This document shows positions 10,778 through 20,911 of a DNA stretch of 64,000 nt, piece by piece. Made by a program: the position numbers and the translations under genes. The stretch comes from Enterobacter chengduensis (GTDB lineage Bacteria; Pseudomonadota; Gammaproteobacteria; Enterobacterales; Enterobacteriaceae). Each line of letters begins with the position of its first letter. The stretch's first letter is position 1. The notes below the pieces were generated by a model that searched no databases, was not told the origin of the DNA, and worked only from the letters and a program-made list of their open reading frames with translations. Location of the stretch: positions 4,030,001-4,094,000 of the forward strand of contig NZ_CP043318.1 in NCBI RefSeq assembly GCF_001984825.2, read 5' to 3'.

Positions 10778-11686
10778 TTAGAAATAACCCTGACGTTTCT
10801 TCAGCTCCATGGAGCCTGCCTGGTCGCGGTCAATCACGCGCCCCTGTCGCTCGCTGGTGGTGGACACCAGCATCTCTTCAATGATCTCCGGCAGCGTCTG
10901 CGCGCTGGATTCCACCGCGCCGGTCAACGGCCAGCAGCCGAGAGTACGGAAACGCACCATCTGTTTTTTAATCACTTCGCCCGGCTGCAGGTCGATGCGA
11001 TCGTCGTCGATCATCATCAGCATGCCGTCGCGCTCCAGCACCGGACGCTCCGCGGCCAGGTACAGCGGAACGATTTCGATGTTTTCCAGATAGATGTACT
11101 GCCAGATATCCAGCTCGGTCCAGTTGGAGAGCGGGAAGACGCGGATGCTTTCGCCCTTGTTAATCTGGCCGTTGTAGTTGTGCCACAGCTCCGGACGCTG
11201 GTTTTTCGGATCCCAGCGGTGGAAGCGGTCGCGGAAGGAGTAGATACGCTCCTTGGCACGCGATTTCTCTTCGTCACGGCGCGCGCCGCCGAAGGCCGCG
11301 TCAAAACCGTATTTATTCAGCGCCTGCTTCAGCCCTTCGGTTTTCATGATATCGGTGTGCTTGGCGCTGCCGTGCACGAACGGGTTAATACCCATCGCCA
11401 CCCCTTCCGGGTTTTTATGCACCAGCAGCTCGCAGCCGTAGGCTTTCGCGGTACGGTCGCGGAATTCGTACATTTCGCGGAATTTCCAGCCGGTGTCCAC
11501 GTGCAGCAGCGGGAACGGCAGCGTACCCGGATAAAACGCTTTACGCGCCAGATGCAGCATGACGCTGGAATCTTTACCGATGGAGTACATCATCACCGGG
11601 TTAGAAAACTCGGCGGCCACTTCGCGGATAATATGGATACTCTCCGCTTCGAGCTGCCGCAGGTGTGTAAGACGTTTTTGGTCCAT
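10778..11686 (-). CDS. cysD: Sulfate adenylyltransferase subunit 2
   Basis: The catalytic subunit of ATP sulfurylase; it makes APS from ATP and sulfate. At 302 residues it is full length. It belongs to the PP-loop N-type ATP pyrophosphatases, with SIGKDSS at residues 35-41, and has the family segment [16 protein letters not shown]. It follows cysG by 9 bp and precedes cysN by 9 bp, so the four genes form one operon. Confidence 0.98.
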   Translation of the reverse strand: MDQKRLTHLRQLEAESIHIIREVAAEFSNPVMMYSIGKDSSVMLHLARKAFYPGTLPFPLLHVDTGWKFREMYEFRDRTAKAYGCELLVHKNPEGVAMGINPFVHGSAKHTDIMKTEGLKQALNKYGFDAAFGGARRDEEKSRAKERIYSFRDRFHRWDPKNQRPELWHNYNGQINKGESIRVFPLSNWTELDIWQYIYLENIEIVPLYLAAERPVLERDGMLMMIDDDRIDLQPGEVIKKQMVRFRTLGCWPLTGAVESSAQTLPEIIEEMLVSTTSERQGRVIDRDQAGSMELKKRQGYF

Positions 11687-11695
11687 AACCGTTCC

Positions 11696-13054
11696 TTAAG
11701 CCAAATTTACGACAGAAGAGCCAAAGCCTTCTGCATCGGTTGTGTGCTGAAACCAGGCGAGCGTGCTGTGCAGCTGCACCACTTCACCCACCACGATAAG
11801 GGCGGGCATCGGGGCGTCTTTCGCCAGGGTTGCAAGATGCTCCAGGGTCCCCGTCGCAACGTGCTGATCGACGCGGGTGCCGCGAGAAATAACGGCAACG
11901 GGCGTCGTCGCCTCGCGGCCGTGCTGAATAAGCTGTTCGCTGATGTCTGCCGCCTTCATGGTGCCCATGTATATCGCCAGCGTCTGGCGGCTCTGGGCGA
12001 GATGCGACCAGTCAAACGGCGTGCTGTCGGCCTTGTAGTGGCCGGTCACAAAGGTGACGCTCTGGGCGTAATCGCGGTGGGTGAGCGGGATACCGGCATA
12101 GGCCGTTACCGCAGAGGCCGCCGTAATGCCGGGCACCACCTGGAACGGTACGCCCGCTTCGGCTGCCGCCTGCAGCTCTTCGCCGCCGCGACCGAAAATA
12201 AACGGATCGCCCCCCTTCAGGCGCACCACGGTTTTACCGGCTTTGGCGGCGTCAACCAGCATCCGGTTGGTGTCGTGCTGCGGCACAGAGTGCTCGCCCG
12301 CCCGCTTGCCGACGCAGATTTGCTCCGCGTCGCGTCGGATCAGCTCGCGCACGCCGTCGGTGACCAGATGATCGTAAAACACCACGTCCGCGTCCTGCAG
12401 CACCTGCAGGCCGCGCAGCGTCAGGAGCCCGGCATCGCCAGGCCCCGCGCCCACCAGAATGATTTCCCCGCCCGTGCTGCCGGGGTTATCCAGTTCGTCT
12501 TCGAGAATTTTCTGCGCCGCGGTCTCATTGCCGGCCTGCATCAGGCTGGCAAAGCGGCCGCGAAACACGCGCTCCCAGAAGCGACGGCGTTCCGTCACGC
12601 TGGTCAGGCGGGTTTTCAGGTGGTTGCGCCAGTAGCTGGCCTTCTCCGCCATGCGCCCGAGGCTGGTCGGCAGTAGCGCTTCGATTTTTTCCCGCAGCAC
12701 GCGCGCCAGCACCGGTGCGGTACCGCCGGAGGAGATCGCCACCAGCAGCGGCGAACGGTCAACGATCGACGGGAAAATAAACGAGCATAAAGGCTGATCG
12801 TCCACCACGTTCACCAGGCGGTAACGGGCCTGAGCGGCGTCGGAGATCCGCCGGTTCAGTTCGCGGTCTTCGGTCGCCGCAATCACCAGCACGACGCTGT
12901 CGATCTGTGATTCGTCAAAATCCGCTCCTGCAACTACCCGCACCTGCGCCCCTGCGCGATGAAGAAACGCGATTTTGCGATCGGCGATTTCACCCGTGCC
13001 AACAACCAGCACCGGCTTCTCTTTTATCGCAGCAAATAAGGGCAGATAGTCCAC
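11696..13054 (-). CDS. cysG: Siroheme synthase CysG with apparent internal deletion
   Basis: The trifunctional enzyme makes siroheme, the prosthetic group of sulfite reductase (CysI, encoded nearby). The N-terminal NAD-dependent dehydrogenase/ferrochelatase part has GTGEIA and the catalytic-type NVVDD; the C-terminal SUMT part has [16 protein letters not shown] and [14 protein letters not shown] chose the GTG at 13054, which gives MDYLPLF as in other CysG proteins; TTG codons at 13060 and 13063 are alternatives. Compared with E. coli CysG from memory, the stretch between GAQVRVVAG and ADFDESQID lacks about 15-20 residues in the Rossmann fold, in frame. In E. coli cysG lies elsewhere, near nirBD; here it leads cysDNC. 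Confidence 0.92.
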   Translation of the reverse strand: MDYLPLFAAIKEKPVLVVGTGEIADRKIAFLHRAGAQVRVVAGADFDESQIDSVVLVIAATEDRELNRRISDAAQARYRLVNVVDDQPLCSFIFPSIVDRSPLLVAISSGGTAPVLARVLREKIEALLPTSLGRMAEKASYWRNHLKTRLTSVTERRRFWERVFRGRFASLMQAGNETAAQKILEDELDNPGSTGGEIILVGAGPGDAGLLTLRGLQVLQDADVVFYDHLVTDGVRELIRRDAEQICVGKRAGEHSVPQHDTNRMLVDAAKAGKTVVRLKGGDPFIFGRGGEELQAAAEAGVPFQVVPGITAASAVTAYAGIPLTHRDYAQSVTFVTGHYKADSTPFDWSHLAQSRQTLAIYMGTMKAADISEQLIQHGREATTPVAVISRGTRVDQHVATGTLEHLATLAKDAPMPALIVVGEVVQLHSTLAWFQHTTDAEGFGSSVVNLA

Positions 13055-13081
13055 AAGCAACAACTCACTAACAACGAGGAA

Positions 13082-13117
13082 TAAAGGGACTATAGGGGGC
13101 GGCTTAGACCGAATGAA
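13082..13117 (-). promoter_or_regulatory. Candidate promoter of cysGDNC
   Basis: Minus-strand TATAGT (13094-13089) is a good -10 about 28 bp before the cysG start. A weak TTCATT (13117-13112) sits 17 bp further upstream, which is the pattern of an activator-dependent (CysB) promoter. This is inference from base pattern only. Confidence 0.45.
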
Positions 13118-13131
13118 ATTACGAATTGGAA

Positions 13132-13145
13132 TGAGTAGTTACTCA
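13132..13145. promoter_or_regulatory. Palindrome in the cysG-iap divergent region
   Basis: TGAGTA-GT-TACTCA is a perfect palindrome upstream of the cysG -35 element, in the position where the CysB activator would be expected. It does not itself match a CysB consensus that I can verify, so the binding protein is unknown. Confidence 0.35.
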
Positions 13146-13291
13146 ATGGAATAACGCCGTGAAAATGCTAATACCAAAAAGTGCTTAACACGCGACATTT
13201 CGGGCATTTAAGAACAATTCAAATTGTGTATGGACGATCACAGTTTCATACTAGACGGGTTATTATTTTGCTCTGTTTTTAAGGACTCACT

Positions 13292-14335
13292 ATGTTTTCC
13301 GCAATGCGCCACCGTATTGCTGCCCTGGCGCTCGGCGTTTGCTTTATTCTTCCCGCTCAGGCAAAAAACCCACCTTATGGTGAAATCGCCAATATGCAGG
13401 CTCGGCATATTGCCACGGTCTTCCCTGGCCGCATGACCGGCTCGCCTGCGGAAATGCTCTCCGCCGACTATCTTCGCCAGCAGTTTGCCGACATGGGTTA
13501 CCAGAGCGATATCCGGTCGTTTCACAGCCGCTACGTTTATACCTCACGAAATAAAACGAAAAACTGGCATAACGTGACCGGCAGTACGGTGATTGCGGCA
13601 CACGAAGGCAGCGCAAAAGAGCAAATTATTATTATGGCGCACCTTGATACTTACGCCCCGATGAGCGATGCCGACACGGATAACAATCTCAGCGGGCTGA
13701 CGCTGCAGGGCATGGACGACAACGCTGCAGGCCTGGGCGTGATGCTTGAACTGGCCGAGCGGATGAAAGATATCCCCACCCGGTATGGCATTCGTTTTGT
13801 GGCCACCAGCGGTGAAGAAGAGGGCAAACTCGGCGCTGAGAATCTCCTTAAGCGCATGAGCGCTGAGGAGAAGAAAAATACGCTGCTGGTGATCAATCTC
13901 GATAACCTGATCGTCGGCGACAAGCTCTATTTCAACAGCGGGCAGAGTACGCCGGGTACCGTGCGGAAACTGACGCGCGACCGGGCGCTGGCTATTGCCC
14001 GCAGCCATGGCGTATATGCCACCAGCAATCCCGGCGGGAACCCGGATTATCCGCGAGGCACCGGCTGCTGCAACGACGGCGAAGTGTTCGATAAGGCAGG
14101 CATTCCGGTGCTGTACGTGGAAGCGACAAACTGGGCGCTGGGCAAGAAAGATGGCTATCAGCAGCGGGCGAAAACGAAAGCCTTCCCGGACGGGACAAGC
14201 TGGCACAACGTGATGCTGGATAATCAGCAGCACATTGACAGCGCGCTGCCGCAGCGGATTGAGCACCGCAGCCGGGACGTGGTGAAGGTGATGCTGCCGC
14301 TGGTGAAGGAGCTGGCGAAAGCGGGGAAAGCCTAG
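13292..14335 (+). CDS. iap: Alkaline phosphatase isozyme conversion aminopeptidase
   Basis: A periplasmic M28-type zinc aminopeptidase that trims the N-terminal Arg of alkaline phosphatase. It has 347 residues. A Sec signal peptide (about 1-24, cleaved after PAQA) is followed by metal-site segments IMAHLDTY, GMDDNAAGLGV, SGEEEGKLGA and, near the end, SWHN. The start follows AAGGA. It is on the plus strand between two minus-strand cys clusters. In E. coli the CRISPR-Cas locus follows iap; here cysH begins 117 bp away. Confidence 0.95.
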   Translation: MFSAMRHRIAALALGVCFILPAQAKNPPYGEIANMQARHIATVFPGRMTGSPAEMLSADYLRQQFADMGYQSDIRSFHSRYVYTSRNKTKNWHNVTGSTVIAAHEGSAKEQIIIMAHLDTYAPMSDADTDNNLSGLTLQGMDDNAAGLGVMLELAERMKDIPTRYGIRFVATSGEEEGKLGAENLLKRMSAEEKKNTLLVINLDNLIVGDKLYFNSGQSTPGTVRKLTRDRALAIARSHGVYATSNPGGNPDYPRGTGCCNDGEVFDKAGIPVLYVEATNWALGKKDGYQQRAKTKAFPDGTSWHNVMLDNQQHIDSALPQRIEHRSRDVVKVMLPLVKELAKAGKA

Positions 14336-14340
14336 TACTT

Positions 14341-14449
14341 ATTTTCCCCTCGCCCCTGCCCTCTCCCCAAAGGGGCGAGGGAGAAAAGACGGCTCCGAGC
14401 AATCCCCTCTCTCCTTTGGGGAGAGAGTTAGGGTGAGGGGGAGGTTAAG
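14341..14449. repeat. Two inverted palindromic repeats (CCCTCTCCCC family)
   Basis: Two units of a GC-rich palindrome lie head to head between the convergent iap and cysH genes. Each has a core like CCCTCTCCCCAAAGGGG or its reverse, with flanking CCCTCGCCC/GGGTGAGGGG. The same family recurs at 35548-35580 and 50404-51790. They may act as a bidirectional transcription stop. Confidence 0.75.
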
Positions 14450-14452
14450 GAA

Positions 14453-15187
14453 TTACCCTTCGTGCAATCCGCACTCGCGCTTCAGCCCAAAGAATCGCGT
14501 CTCTTCTTCCGCCATTCCCGGTTCCCATTTGCGCGTGGTGTGGGTGTCGCCCACCGACAGGTAGCCCTGGTCCCACAGCGGATGGTACTTCAGCCCGTGT
14601 TTTTGCAGGTACTGATACACCGTCCGGTTATCCCAGTCGATTATCGGCAGCACCTTAAAGACCCCGCGCTGAACCGCCAGCACGGGCAGCGTGGCCCGGC
14701 TGCCGGACTGCTCGCGGCGCAGGCCCGCAAACCACGTCTGCGCGTTAAGCTCTTTCAGCGCCCGGTTCATCGGCTCGACTTTGTTGATCTCATTGTATTT
14801 CTCAATGCCCTCAACGCCCTGCTCCCACAGCTTGCCGTAGCGCGCCTCCTGCCAGGCCGCGCTTTCCGTCGCGCGGTAGACTTTCAGGTTCAGCCCGAGC
14901 CTGTCCGTCAGCTCGTCAATAAACTGGTAGGTTTCCGGGAACAGGTAGCCGGTGTCGGTGAGGATCACCGGAATGTCCGGACGGATCTGATTCACCAGAT
15001 GCAGGCTGACCGCCGCCTGAATACCAAAGCTCGACGAGAGCACATAGTCTCCCGGCAGGTTTTCCAGCGCCCAGGCCACGCGCCCTTCGGCGTCCAGCTT
15101 TTCAAGGTGGGCGTTGGTTTCTGCCAGTGCCAGAATGCGTTCGACTTTTGGCAGGTCATTAAGGGCGTTTAGATCGAGTACGGACAT
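14453..15187 (-). CDS. cysH: Phosphoadenosine phosphosulfate reductase
   Basis: A thioredoxin-dependent enzyme that reduces PAPS to sulfite. At 244 residues it matches E. coli. The PP-loop-like segment [10 protein letters not shown] (about 52-61) binds PAPS, and the C-terminal ECGLHEG has the catalytic Cys239. There are no extra iron-sulfur cysteines, so it is the PAPS-type rather than the APS-type enzyme. It is the last gene of cysJIH, 15 bp after cysI. Confidence 0.98.
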   Translation of the reverse strand: MSVLDLNALNDLPKVERILALAETNAHLEKLDAEGRVAWALENLPGDYVLSSSFGIQAAVSLHLVNQIRPDIPVILTDTGYLFPETYQFIDELTDRLGLNLKVYRATESAAWQEARYGKLWEQGVEGIEKYNEINKVEPMNRALKELNAQTWFAGLRREQSGSRATLPVLAVQRGVFKVLPIIDWDNRTVYQYLQKHGLKYHPLWDQGYLSVGDTHTTRKWEPGMAEEETRFFGLKRECGLHEG

Positions 15188-15202
15188 AATTACCTCTCGT
15201 GG

Positions 15203-16915
15203 TTACTCCCAGAAATCCCTTGCGGGATCGAGCACCGGGCGAATGATGCCCGCACGCACCGTAAAGTCGCCGAAGCCTTCACCCGCTTCGCGCTCTTTCG
15301 CCCAGCGCCCGACAAGCTCGTCGATGGAATCAAGAATTTCCGGCTCGGTGATGTTCTCACGGAACATGCGCGGAATGCGCGTGCCGATACGGTTACCGCC
15401 CAGGTGCAGGTTATAGCGACCCGGCGCTTTCCCCACCAGCCCCAGCTCGGCCAGCATCGCGCGGCCGCAGCCGTTCGGACAGCCCGTCACGCGCATAACA
15501 ATATGCTCGTCCGGAATGCCGTGTTTTTCCAGAATCGCTTCCACCTTGTCGGTAAATGACGGCAGGAAACGTTCCGCTTCGGCCATCGCCAGCGGGCAGG
15601 TCGGGAACGACACGCAGGCCATGGAGTTTTCACGCTGCGGTTTAACCGCATCCATCAACCCATGATCGCGCGCCAGCTTCTCGATTTTCGCCTTCTGGCT
15701 CTCCGGCACGCCGGCAACGATCAGGTTCTGGTTGGCGGTAATGCGGAACTCGCCCTTGTGGATTTTCGCGATTTCCAGCAGGCCGGTTTTCAGCGGACGG
15801 TCCGGATAATCCAGAATACGGCCGTTTTCGATAAACAGCGTCAGGTGCCATTTATTGTCGATGCCTTTCACCCAGCCAATGCGATCGCCGCGGCCGGTGA
15901 ATTCGTAAGGGCGGATCGGCTCAAACTTGATGCCCGCGCGACGCTCAACTTCTTCTTTGAACGTCTCGACGCCCACGCGCTCCAGAGTGTATTTGGTTTT
16001 CGCGTTTTTACGGTCGGTGCGGTTGCCCCAGTCGCGCTGGGTCGTCACCACCGCTTCCGCCACGGCCAGCGTGTGCTCCAGCGGCAGGAAGCCGAACTCG
16101 CTCGCAGTGCGGGCGTAGGTTTTCTTGTTACCGTGCTCGATGGACAGACCCCCGCCCACCAGCAGGTTAAAGCCGACCAGCTTGCCGTTTTCGGCAATCG
16201 CCACGAAGTTCATGTCGTTGGCGTGCAGGTCGATATCGTTTTGCGGCGGGATCACGACCGTGGTTTTAAACTTACGCGGCAGATAGGTCTGGCCGAGAAT
16301 CGGCTCTTCGTCGGTGGTCGCGACTTTCTCCTGATCGAGCCAGATCTCCGCATAGGCGCGGGTGCGCGGCAGCAGGTGCTCGGAGATCTTCTTCGCCCAC
16401 TCGTACGCTTCGGCGTGCAGCTCGGACTCGTACGGGTTCGAGGTGCAGAGCACGTTACGGTTCATGTCGTTGGCGGTCGCCAGCGCGTCCAGCCCGACGG
16501 AGTGCAGCATCTGGTGCACCGGCTTGACGTTCTTCTTCAGAATGCCGTGGAACTGGAAGGTCTGACGGTTGGTCAGGCGGATGCTGCCGTAAATCGTGTT
16601 TTCACCCGCGAACTTGTCGATGGCTTGCCACTGTTTAGTGGTGATCACCCCGCCCGGCAGGCGGCAGCGCAGCAGCATCGCGTGACGCGGCTCCAGCTTC
16701 TGTTCGGCGCGCTCGGCGCGGATATCGCGGTCGTCCTGCTGGTACATACCGTGGAAACGGATCAGCAGGAAGTTGTCGCCTTTGAAGCCGCCGGTGAGAC
16801 CGTCATTCAGATCTTCAGCAATGGTGCCGCGCAGGTAGTTGCTCTCTACCTTCATGCGCTCGGCGTCTGTCAGTTTACCTTCGACCACCAGTGGCCCTGG
16901 ATGTTTTTCGCTCAT
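15203..16915 (-). CDS. cysI: Sulfite reductase hemoprotein (beta) subunit
   Basis: Reduces sulfite to sulfide with six electrons, using siroheme and a 4Fe-4S cluster. The 570-residue protein has the four cluster cysteines in [10 protein letters not shown] (about 434 and 440) and [11 protein letters not shown] (about 479 and 483), and the sulfite-binding Arg/Lys segments in its repeated SiR domains. Its ATG shares a base with the cysJ stop (TAATG), giving coupling of alpha and beta subunits. Confidence 0.98.
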   Translation of the reverse strand: MSEKHPGPLVVEGKLTDAERMKVESNYLRGTIAEDLNDGLTGGFKGDNFLLIRFHGMYQQDDRDIRAERAEQKLEPRHAMLLRCRLPGGVITTKQWQAIDKFAGENTIYGSIRLTNRQTFQFHGILKKNVKPVHQMLHSVGLDALATANDMNRNVLCTSNPYESELHAEAYEWAKKISEHLLPRTRAYAEIWLDQEKVATTDEEPILGQTYLPRKFKTTVVIPPQNDIDLHANDMNFVAIAENGKLVGFNLLVGGGLSIEHGNKKTYARTASEFGFLPLEHTLAVAEAVVTTQRDWGNRTDRKNAKTKYTLERVGVETFKEEVERRAGIKFEPIRPYEFTGRGDRIGWVKGIDNKWHLTLFIENGRILDYPDRPLKTGLLEIAKIHKGEFRITANQNLIVAGVPESQKAKIEKLARDHGLMDAVKPQRENSMACVSFPTCPLAMAEAERFLPSFTDKVEAILEKHGIPDEHIVMRVTGCPNGCGRAMLAELGLVGKAPGRYNLHLGGNRIGTRIPRMFRENITEPEILDSIDELVGRWAKEREAGEGFGDFTVRAGIIRPVLDPARDFWE

Positions 16916-18720
16916 TAGTAGACATCTCGCTGATAACGGCGCTCAACGCGCAGCTCACTTAAAAATTCATCCGCCGTTTCGGCATCCATACCGCCGAATT
17001 CGGCAATCACTTCCAGCAGTGCCTGCTCAACGTCTTTCGCCATGCGATTGGCGTCGCCGCAGACATAAATGTGGGCACCGTCATTGATCCAGCGCCACAG
17101 CTCTGCGCCCTGTTCGCGCAGTTTGTCTTGTACGTATACTTTTTCTTTCTGGTCGCGGGACCAGGCCAGATCGATGCGGGTCAGCACGCCTTCTTTCACA
17201 TAGCGCTGCCACTCAACCTGGTAGAGGAAATCTTCGGTGAAGTGCGGGTTGCCGAAGAACAGCCAGTTTTTACCCGGCGCCTCGTCTGCCGCGCGCTGCT
17301 GCATAAAGGCGCGGAACGGCGCAATGCCGGTGCCCGGGCCGATCATGATCACCGGAGTTTCCGGGTTCGCCGGCAGGCGGAAGTTGTCGTTGTGCTCGAT
17401 AAACACGCGCACTTCACCCTCTTCCTCCACGCGGTCCGCCAGGAAACTTGATGCCCCACCCGCACGGGCGCGGCCTTCGATGTCGTAGCGCACCACGCCG
17501 ACGGTAACATGCACTTCACTCTCCACTTCGGCCTGGGATGAAGCAATGGAGTAGAGGCGCGGGGTCAGCGGACGCAGCAGGCCGATCAGCGCATCGGCAT
17601 CCAGCTGTGCCGGAGAGAAGCGCACCATGTCGACAATCGGCGTCGTCGCGGCGTAATGCTGCAGCTTCGCTTTGTCGCCCACCAGCGGCAGCAGGGATTC
17701 ACTGCGCGTGAGGGTGGCATAATTCTCGACGATGTTCGGGGTGTTGACCGTCAGTTCAAAGTGCCACTGCAGGGCGTCGGAAAGCGGCTGGGTTTTGCCG
17801 TCAACGGTGACGGGCTCGTCGCCCTTAAGCCACAGCAGCTCAACCAGCTCTTTCACCAGCGCCGGATCGTTCTGATACCAGACGCCCAGCGCATCGCCAG
17901 GCTGGTAGCGCAGACCGGAATCGCCCAGATCGATTTCGATATGACGGACGTCTTTTTCCGAGTCGCGGCCGGTAATTTTCTGGTTCACCGACAGGCTTGC
18001 CGTCAGCGGCGCCTCTTTGGTGTACGGGCTGGTGTGGATGTCGTTAACGGCTCCCGTCGCGGTGAACGCGGCCTGCGCCGACGTCTCTTTCGGCACGCGC
18101 GCTTTTAGCACCTCAACGATGCGCGCACGCCATTCATCGGCGGCGGCCTGGTATTCGACATCCGCGTCAACGCGGTCCAGCAGGCGCTCCGCGCCCAGCT
18201 CCGCCAGCCTGCTGTCGAAGTCTTTGCCGGACTGGCAGAAGAATTCATAGGAGGTATCGCCCAGGCCAAATACGGCAAACGCCGTACCGTCCAGCTTCGG
18301 CGCTTTTTTCGAGAACAGGAACTTATGCAGCGCCACCGCTTCTTCAGCGGGTTCACCTTCACCCTGCGTGGAGGCAACCACCACCAGCAGTTTTTCCGAC
18401 GCGATTTGCTTGAATTTATAATCCCCGGCGTTGACCAGGTTCACGTTCAGCTTGGCAGCGAGCAGGTCGTCGCGAAGCCGCTCGGCCACGCGGCGGGCGT
18501 TGCCCGTCTGCGAGGCGGAAATCAGCGTAATAGCGGGAATTTCCACAGCCGTTGCCGGTGCGCCCGCGACAGCGCCAGGCTGCTGATTAAGCATTCCCCA
18601 GAAATAACCGGAGACCCAGGCAAGCTGAGTGGGAGAAAAATCAGAGGTGGCAGCCTGAAGGCGCGCCAGTTGCTCCGGGTTCAGGGGAAGCAGATTTGAA
18701 GGTGGGGCCTGTGTTGTCAT
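16915..18720 (-). CDS. cysJ: Sulfite reductase flavoprotein (alpha) subunit
   Basis: Transfers electrons from NADPH through FAD and FMN to CysI. At 601 residues (E. coli 599) it has an N-terminal flavodoxin domain (about 64-202, [15 protein letters not shown]), a linker, and a C-terminal ferredoxin-NADP reductase domain with RLYSIASS (FAD) and [12 protein letters not shown] (NADPH), ending in the conserved RYQRDVY. It is the first gene of cysJIH; the 306 bp upstream is shared with queD. Confidence 0.98.
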   Translation of the reverse strand: MTTQAPPSNLLPLNPEQLARLQAATSDFSPTQLAWVSGYFWGMLNQQPGAVAGAPATAVEIPAITLISASQTGNARRVAERLRDDLLAAKLNVNLVNAGDYKFKQIASEKLLVVVASTQGEGEPAEEAVALHKFLFSKKAPKLDGTAFAVFGLGDTSYEFFCQSGKDFDSRLAELGAERLLDRVDADVEYQAAADEWRARIVEVLKARVPKETSAQAAFTATGAVNDIHTSPYTKEAPLTASLSVNQKITGRDSEKDVRHIEIDLGDSGLRYQPGDALGVWYQNDPALVKELVELLWLKGDEPVTVDGKTQPLSDALQWHFELTVNTPNIVENYATLTRSESLLPLVGDKAKLQHYAATTPIVDMVRFSPAQLDADALIGLLRPLTPRLYSIASSQAEVESEVHVTVGVVRYDIEGRARAGGASSFLADRVEEEGEVRVFIEHNDNFRLPANPETPVIMIGPGTGIAPFRAFMQQRAADEAPGKNWLFFGNPHFTEDFLYQVEWQRYVKEGVLTRIDLAWSRDQKEKVYVQDKLREQGAELWRWINDGAHIYVCGDANRMAKDVEQALLEVIAEFGGMDAETADEFLSELRVERRYQRDVY

Positions 18721-19026
18721 GCGTCGTTATGTTCCAGTAGCCAAGCGGACTTTAAGCGAATAAATCCAAACTGAAGATAAGGTTAACGGCGAGGATAATA
18801 ACAATTAAAGAAGGGATGGAAATAATAAATAACCAAATGGACTAACCTGTTTTGGTTGTCACGCTTAGCGATAAAAACGATTAATTAACCCACTGAAAAA
18901 CATCGATAAAAACAACAAAAAACGCCTGTTAACGAGACGCCAGGCTTCAGAGCCGTTTTAGTTAATGCTAAAAATTGTGCTTTCCGGTACTATGCGGCGG
19001 TTTTTTCCGCATTACTGAGAGCGATC
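18721..19026. other. Divergent intergenic region cysJ-queD
   Basis: An AT-rich region of 306 bp holding the start signals of cysJ (minus) and queD (plus). A CysB-dependent promoter is expected on the cysJ side from knowledge of the operon, but I could not place convincing -35/-10 hexamers for either gene. No coding sequence or clear RNA structure was seen. Confidence 0.5.
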
Positions 19027-19389
19027 ATGTCCACCACACTGTTTAAAGATTTCACCTTCGAAGCCGCCCACCACCTTCCACACGTTCCTGCCGGACACAA
19101 ATGTGGCCGTCTGCACGGGCATTCGTTCATGGTGCGTCTTGAGATCACCGGTGAAGTTGATCCGCATACCGGTTGGATCATGGATTTTGCCGAGCTGAAG
19201 GCGGCGTTTAAGCCGACCTACGATCGTCTGGATCACTACTACCTGAATGAGATCCCGGGCCTTGAAAACCCGACCAGCGAAGTGCTGGCAAAATGGATTT
19301 GGGATCAGATGAAGCCGCTGGTACCGCTGCTGAGCGCGGTGATGATCAAAGAGACCTGTACCGCTGGCTGTATCTATCGCGGGGAGTGA
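19027..19389 (+). CDS. queD: 6-carboxytetrahydropterin synthase QueD
   Basis: Makes 6-carboxytetrahydropterin from dihydroneopterin triphosphate, the first committed step to queuosine. It has 120 residues with zinc ligands in FEAAHHLPH and GRLHGHS, the catalytic Cys in HKCGRLHGH, and ETCTAGCIY at the end. It is convergent with queE, the next enzyme of the pathway, with a paired REP element between them. Confidence 0.97.
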   Translation: MSTTLFKDFTFEAAHHLPHVPAGHKCGRLHGHSFMVRLEITGEVDPHTGWIMDFAELKAAFKPTYDRLDHYYLNEIPGLENPTSEVLAKWIWDQMKPLVPLLSAVMIKETCTAGCIYRGE

Positions 19390-19394
19390 TGCTT

Positions 19395-19479
19395 GCCGGG
19401 TGGCGGCTTCGCCTTACCCGGCCTACAAAAGCCTCGAACCGTAGGCCCGGTAAGCGCTAGCGCCACCGGGCTTTTTTTT
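19395..19479. repeat. Paired REP elements (BIME) between queD and queE
   Basis: Two inverted REP units: GCCGGGTGGCGGC...CGCCTTACCCGGC at 19395-19426, and its reverse-type GTAGGCCCGGTAAGCG...CGCCACCGGGC at 19441-19471. The second is followed by eight T residues, so on the plus strand it should act as the queD terminator. Confidence 0.85.
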
Positions 19480-20149
19480 AGGCAATATTCAGGTACTTGT
19501 GCGTCTGCATCGACAGACGCCAGTTGCGCGCAATACAGGTTTCAATGCACAGGCGCGTCGCATCCTCTTTCTGGCTGATAGGCTGCAGGGCAATCACCCG
19601 CTGCTTTTCATCCGTCAGCGTGGCCAGCAGTTCATCCAGCGCTTCAATATCGCGCACGCGCCCTACCGGGTGCTTAATCTCATCCGCGCGCTCCAGCGCC
19701 TGAGACAGCACGTCATACCCGCCGCGCATATTCACTTTTGGCGATACCGTCACCCAGGTCGCGTGCGAACAGCGCACTTCGTGGGTGCCGCTGGTTTCAA
19801 TCTGGCAGCTGTAGCCGTTCTTTTCGAGCAGCTCGGTCAGCGGCGTCAGATCGTGGATGCAGGGTTCACCGCCGGTGATCACGACGTGGCGCGCCGTCCA
19901 GCCCTGACGACCAATAATGGCCAGCAGATCTTCTGAACTGCCCGCGCCCCACTTATCGCTCTCTTTGGTTTTCGCCAGAATGCTAAACAGCGACACTTCC
20001 CGATCTGCGAGCTTATCCCACGTATGTTTGGTATCACACCAGGCACAGCCAACCGGGCATCCCTGTAAGCGAATGAAAATAGCGGGAACGCCGGTAAAGT
20101 AACCCTCGCCTTGCAGGGTCTGGAACATCTCGTTAATCGGGTACTGCAT
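19478..20149 (-). CDS. queE: 7-carboxy-7-deazaguanine synthase QueE
   Basis: A radical SAM enzyme that turns 6-carboxytetrahydropterin into 7-carboxy-7-deazaguanine. It has 223 residues. The cluster-binding cysteines form the CX3CX2C motif in GCPVGCAWCDT near residue 31, and ITGGEPCIHD is the GGE motif. The ATG at 20149 has a GAG ribosome site 7-9 bases upstream and matches E. coli; an ATG two codons earlier (20155) lacks one. In E. coli QueE also binds the divisome and causes filamentation under stress. Confidence 0.96.
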   Translation of the reverse strand: MQYPINEMFQTLQGEGYFTGVPAIFIRLQGCPVGCAWCDTKHTWDKLADREVSLFSILAKTKESDKWGAGSSEDLLAIIGRQGWTARHVVITGGEPCIHDLTPLTELLEKNGYSCQIETSGTHEVRCSHATWVTVSPKVNMRGGYDVLSQALERADEIKHPVGRVRDIEALDELLATLTDEKQRVIALQPISQKEDATRLCIETCIARNWRLSMQTHKYLNIA

Positions 20150-20203
20150 AGTCATCTCAGTTAAGGGGATAAACGATAAGTATCGCAGATCCCCGCCGGA
20201 TGG

Positions 20204-20911
20204 TCATGCTCCATCGGTGCTTTGCGCGCCAATCGCCGCCATAAAGCGTTCAGTGATTTGCTGCGGACGGGTGATTGCGCCGCCGACAACAACCGTATGC
20301 GCACCCAGCGCAAGGCATCTGGCCGCGCGTTCAGGCGTATCGACGTTGCCTTCGGCCACCACGGGCACCGTCACGGCAGCGAGGACTGCCTTCAGGAACG
20401 CGCAGTCATTGTCGGGAAGCGAATGGCCCGCCGTTTCGGCCGTATAGCCGTAAAGCGTGGTGCCGACGCAGTCAAAGCCCAGCGCCTGCGCCGTCACGGC
20501 CTCTTCGACCGTGGCAATATCCGCCATCAGCAATACCGCGGGATAGCGCGAGCGGATGCGCGTGACCAGCGCTTCCAGGGAATCCCCACCGGGACGCTCC
20601 CTCGCCGTGGCATCAAGGGCAATGATTTCCGGCGCAACCGTCATGAGCTCATCCACCTCTTTCATCGTCGCGGTAATGAACACGTCGCTACCGGGATAGT
20701 CACGCTTGATGATGCCGATAACCGGCAAAGAGACCTGCTCCTTAATGGCTACAATATCCACCACGCTGTTAGCGCGGATAGCCGCCGCCCCGCCCTGCGC
20801 GGCAGCGAGCGCCATCCGCGACATAATAAACGGGCTGTGCAGCGGTTCATGTTCCAGCGCCTGACAGGAGACGACCAGTTTTCCCTTCAGGTTATCCAGT
20901 ACAGTTTTCAT
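20204..20911 (-). CDS. nanE: N-acetylmannosamine-6-phosphate 2-epimerase
   Basis: Converts ManNAc-6-P to GlcNAc-6-P. The 235-residue TIM barrel has the NanE segments [52 protein letters not shown] and [12 protein letters not shown]. Its ATG overlaps the stop of the PTS gene (TAATG), so the two are coupled. No nanA, nanK or nanT is near, which argues that the substrate arrives already phosphorylated by the PTS rather than from sialic acid cleavage here. It may be a second copy alongside a nan operon elsewhere, which cannot be tested in this window. Confidence 0.9.
   Translation of the reverse strand: MKTVLDNLKGKLVVSCQALEHEPLHSPFIMSRMALAAAQGGAAAIRANSVVDIVAIKEQVSLPVIGIIKRDYPGSDVFITATMKEVDELMTVAPEIIALDATARERPGGDSLEALVTRIRSRYPAVLLMADIATVEEAVTAQALGFDCVGTTLYGYTAETAGHSLPDNDCAFLKAVLAAVTVPVVAEGNVDTPERAARCLALGAHTVVVGGAITRPQQITERFMAAIGAQSTDGA

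Noticed and set aside
10283..12676. 797-codon open frame on the plus strand
   Set aside because: It is antisense to cysN, cysD and cysG, whose products are clear. High GC codon use leaves the opposite strand open; the translation shows no known domain.
15662..16918. 418-codon plus-strand frame
   Set aside because: Antisense to cysI with shadow-type composition.
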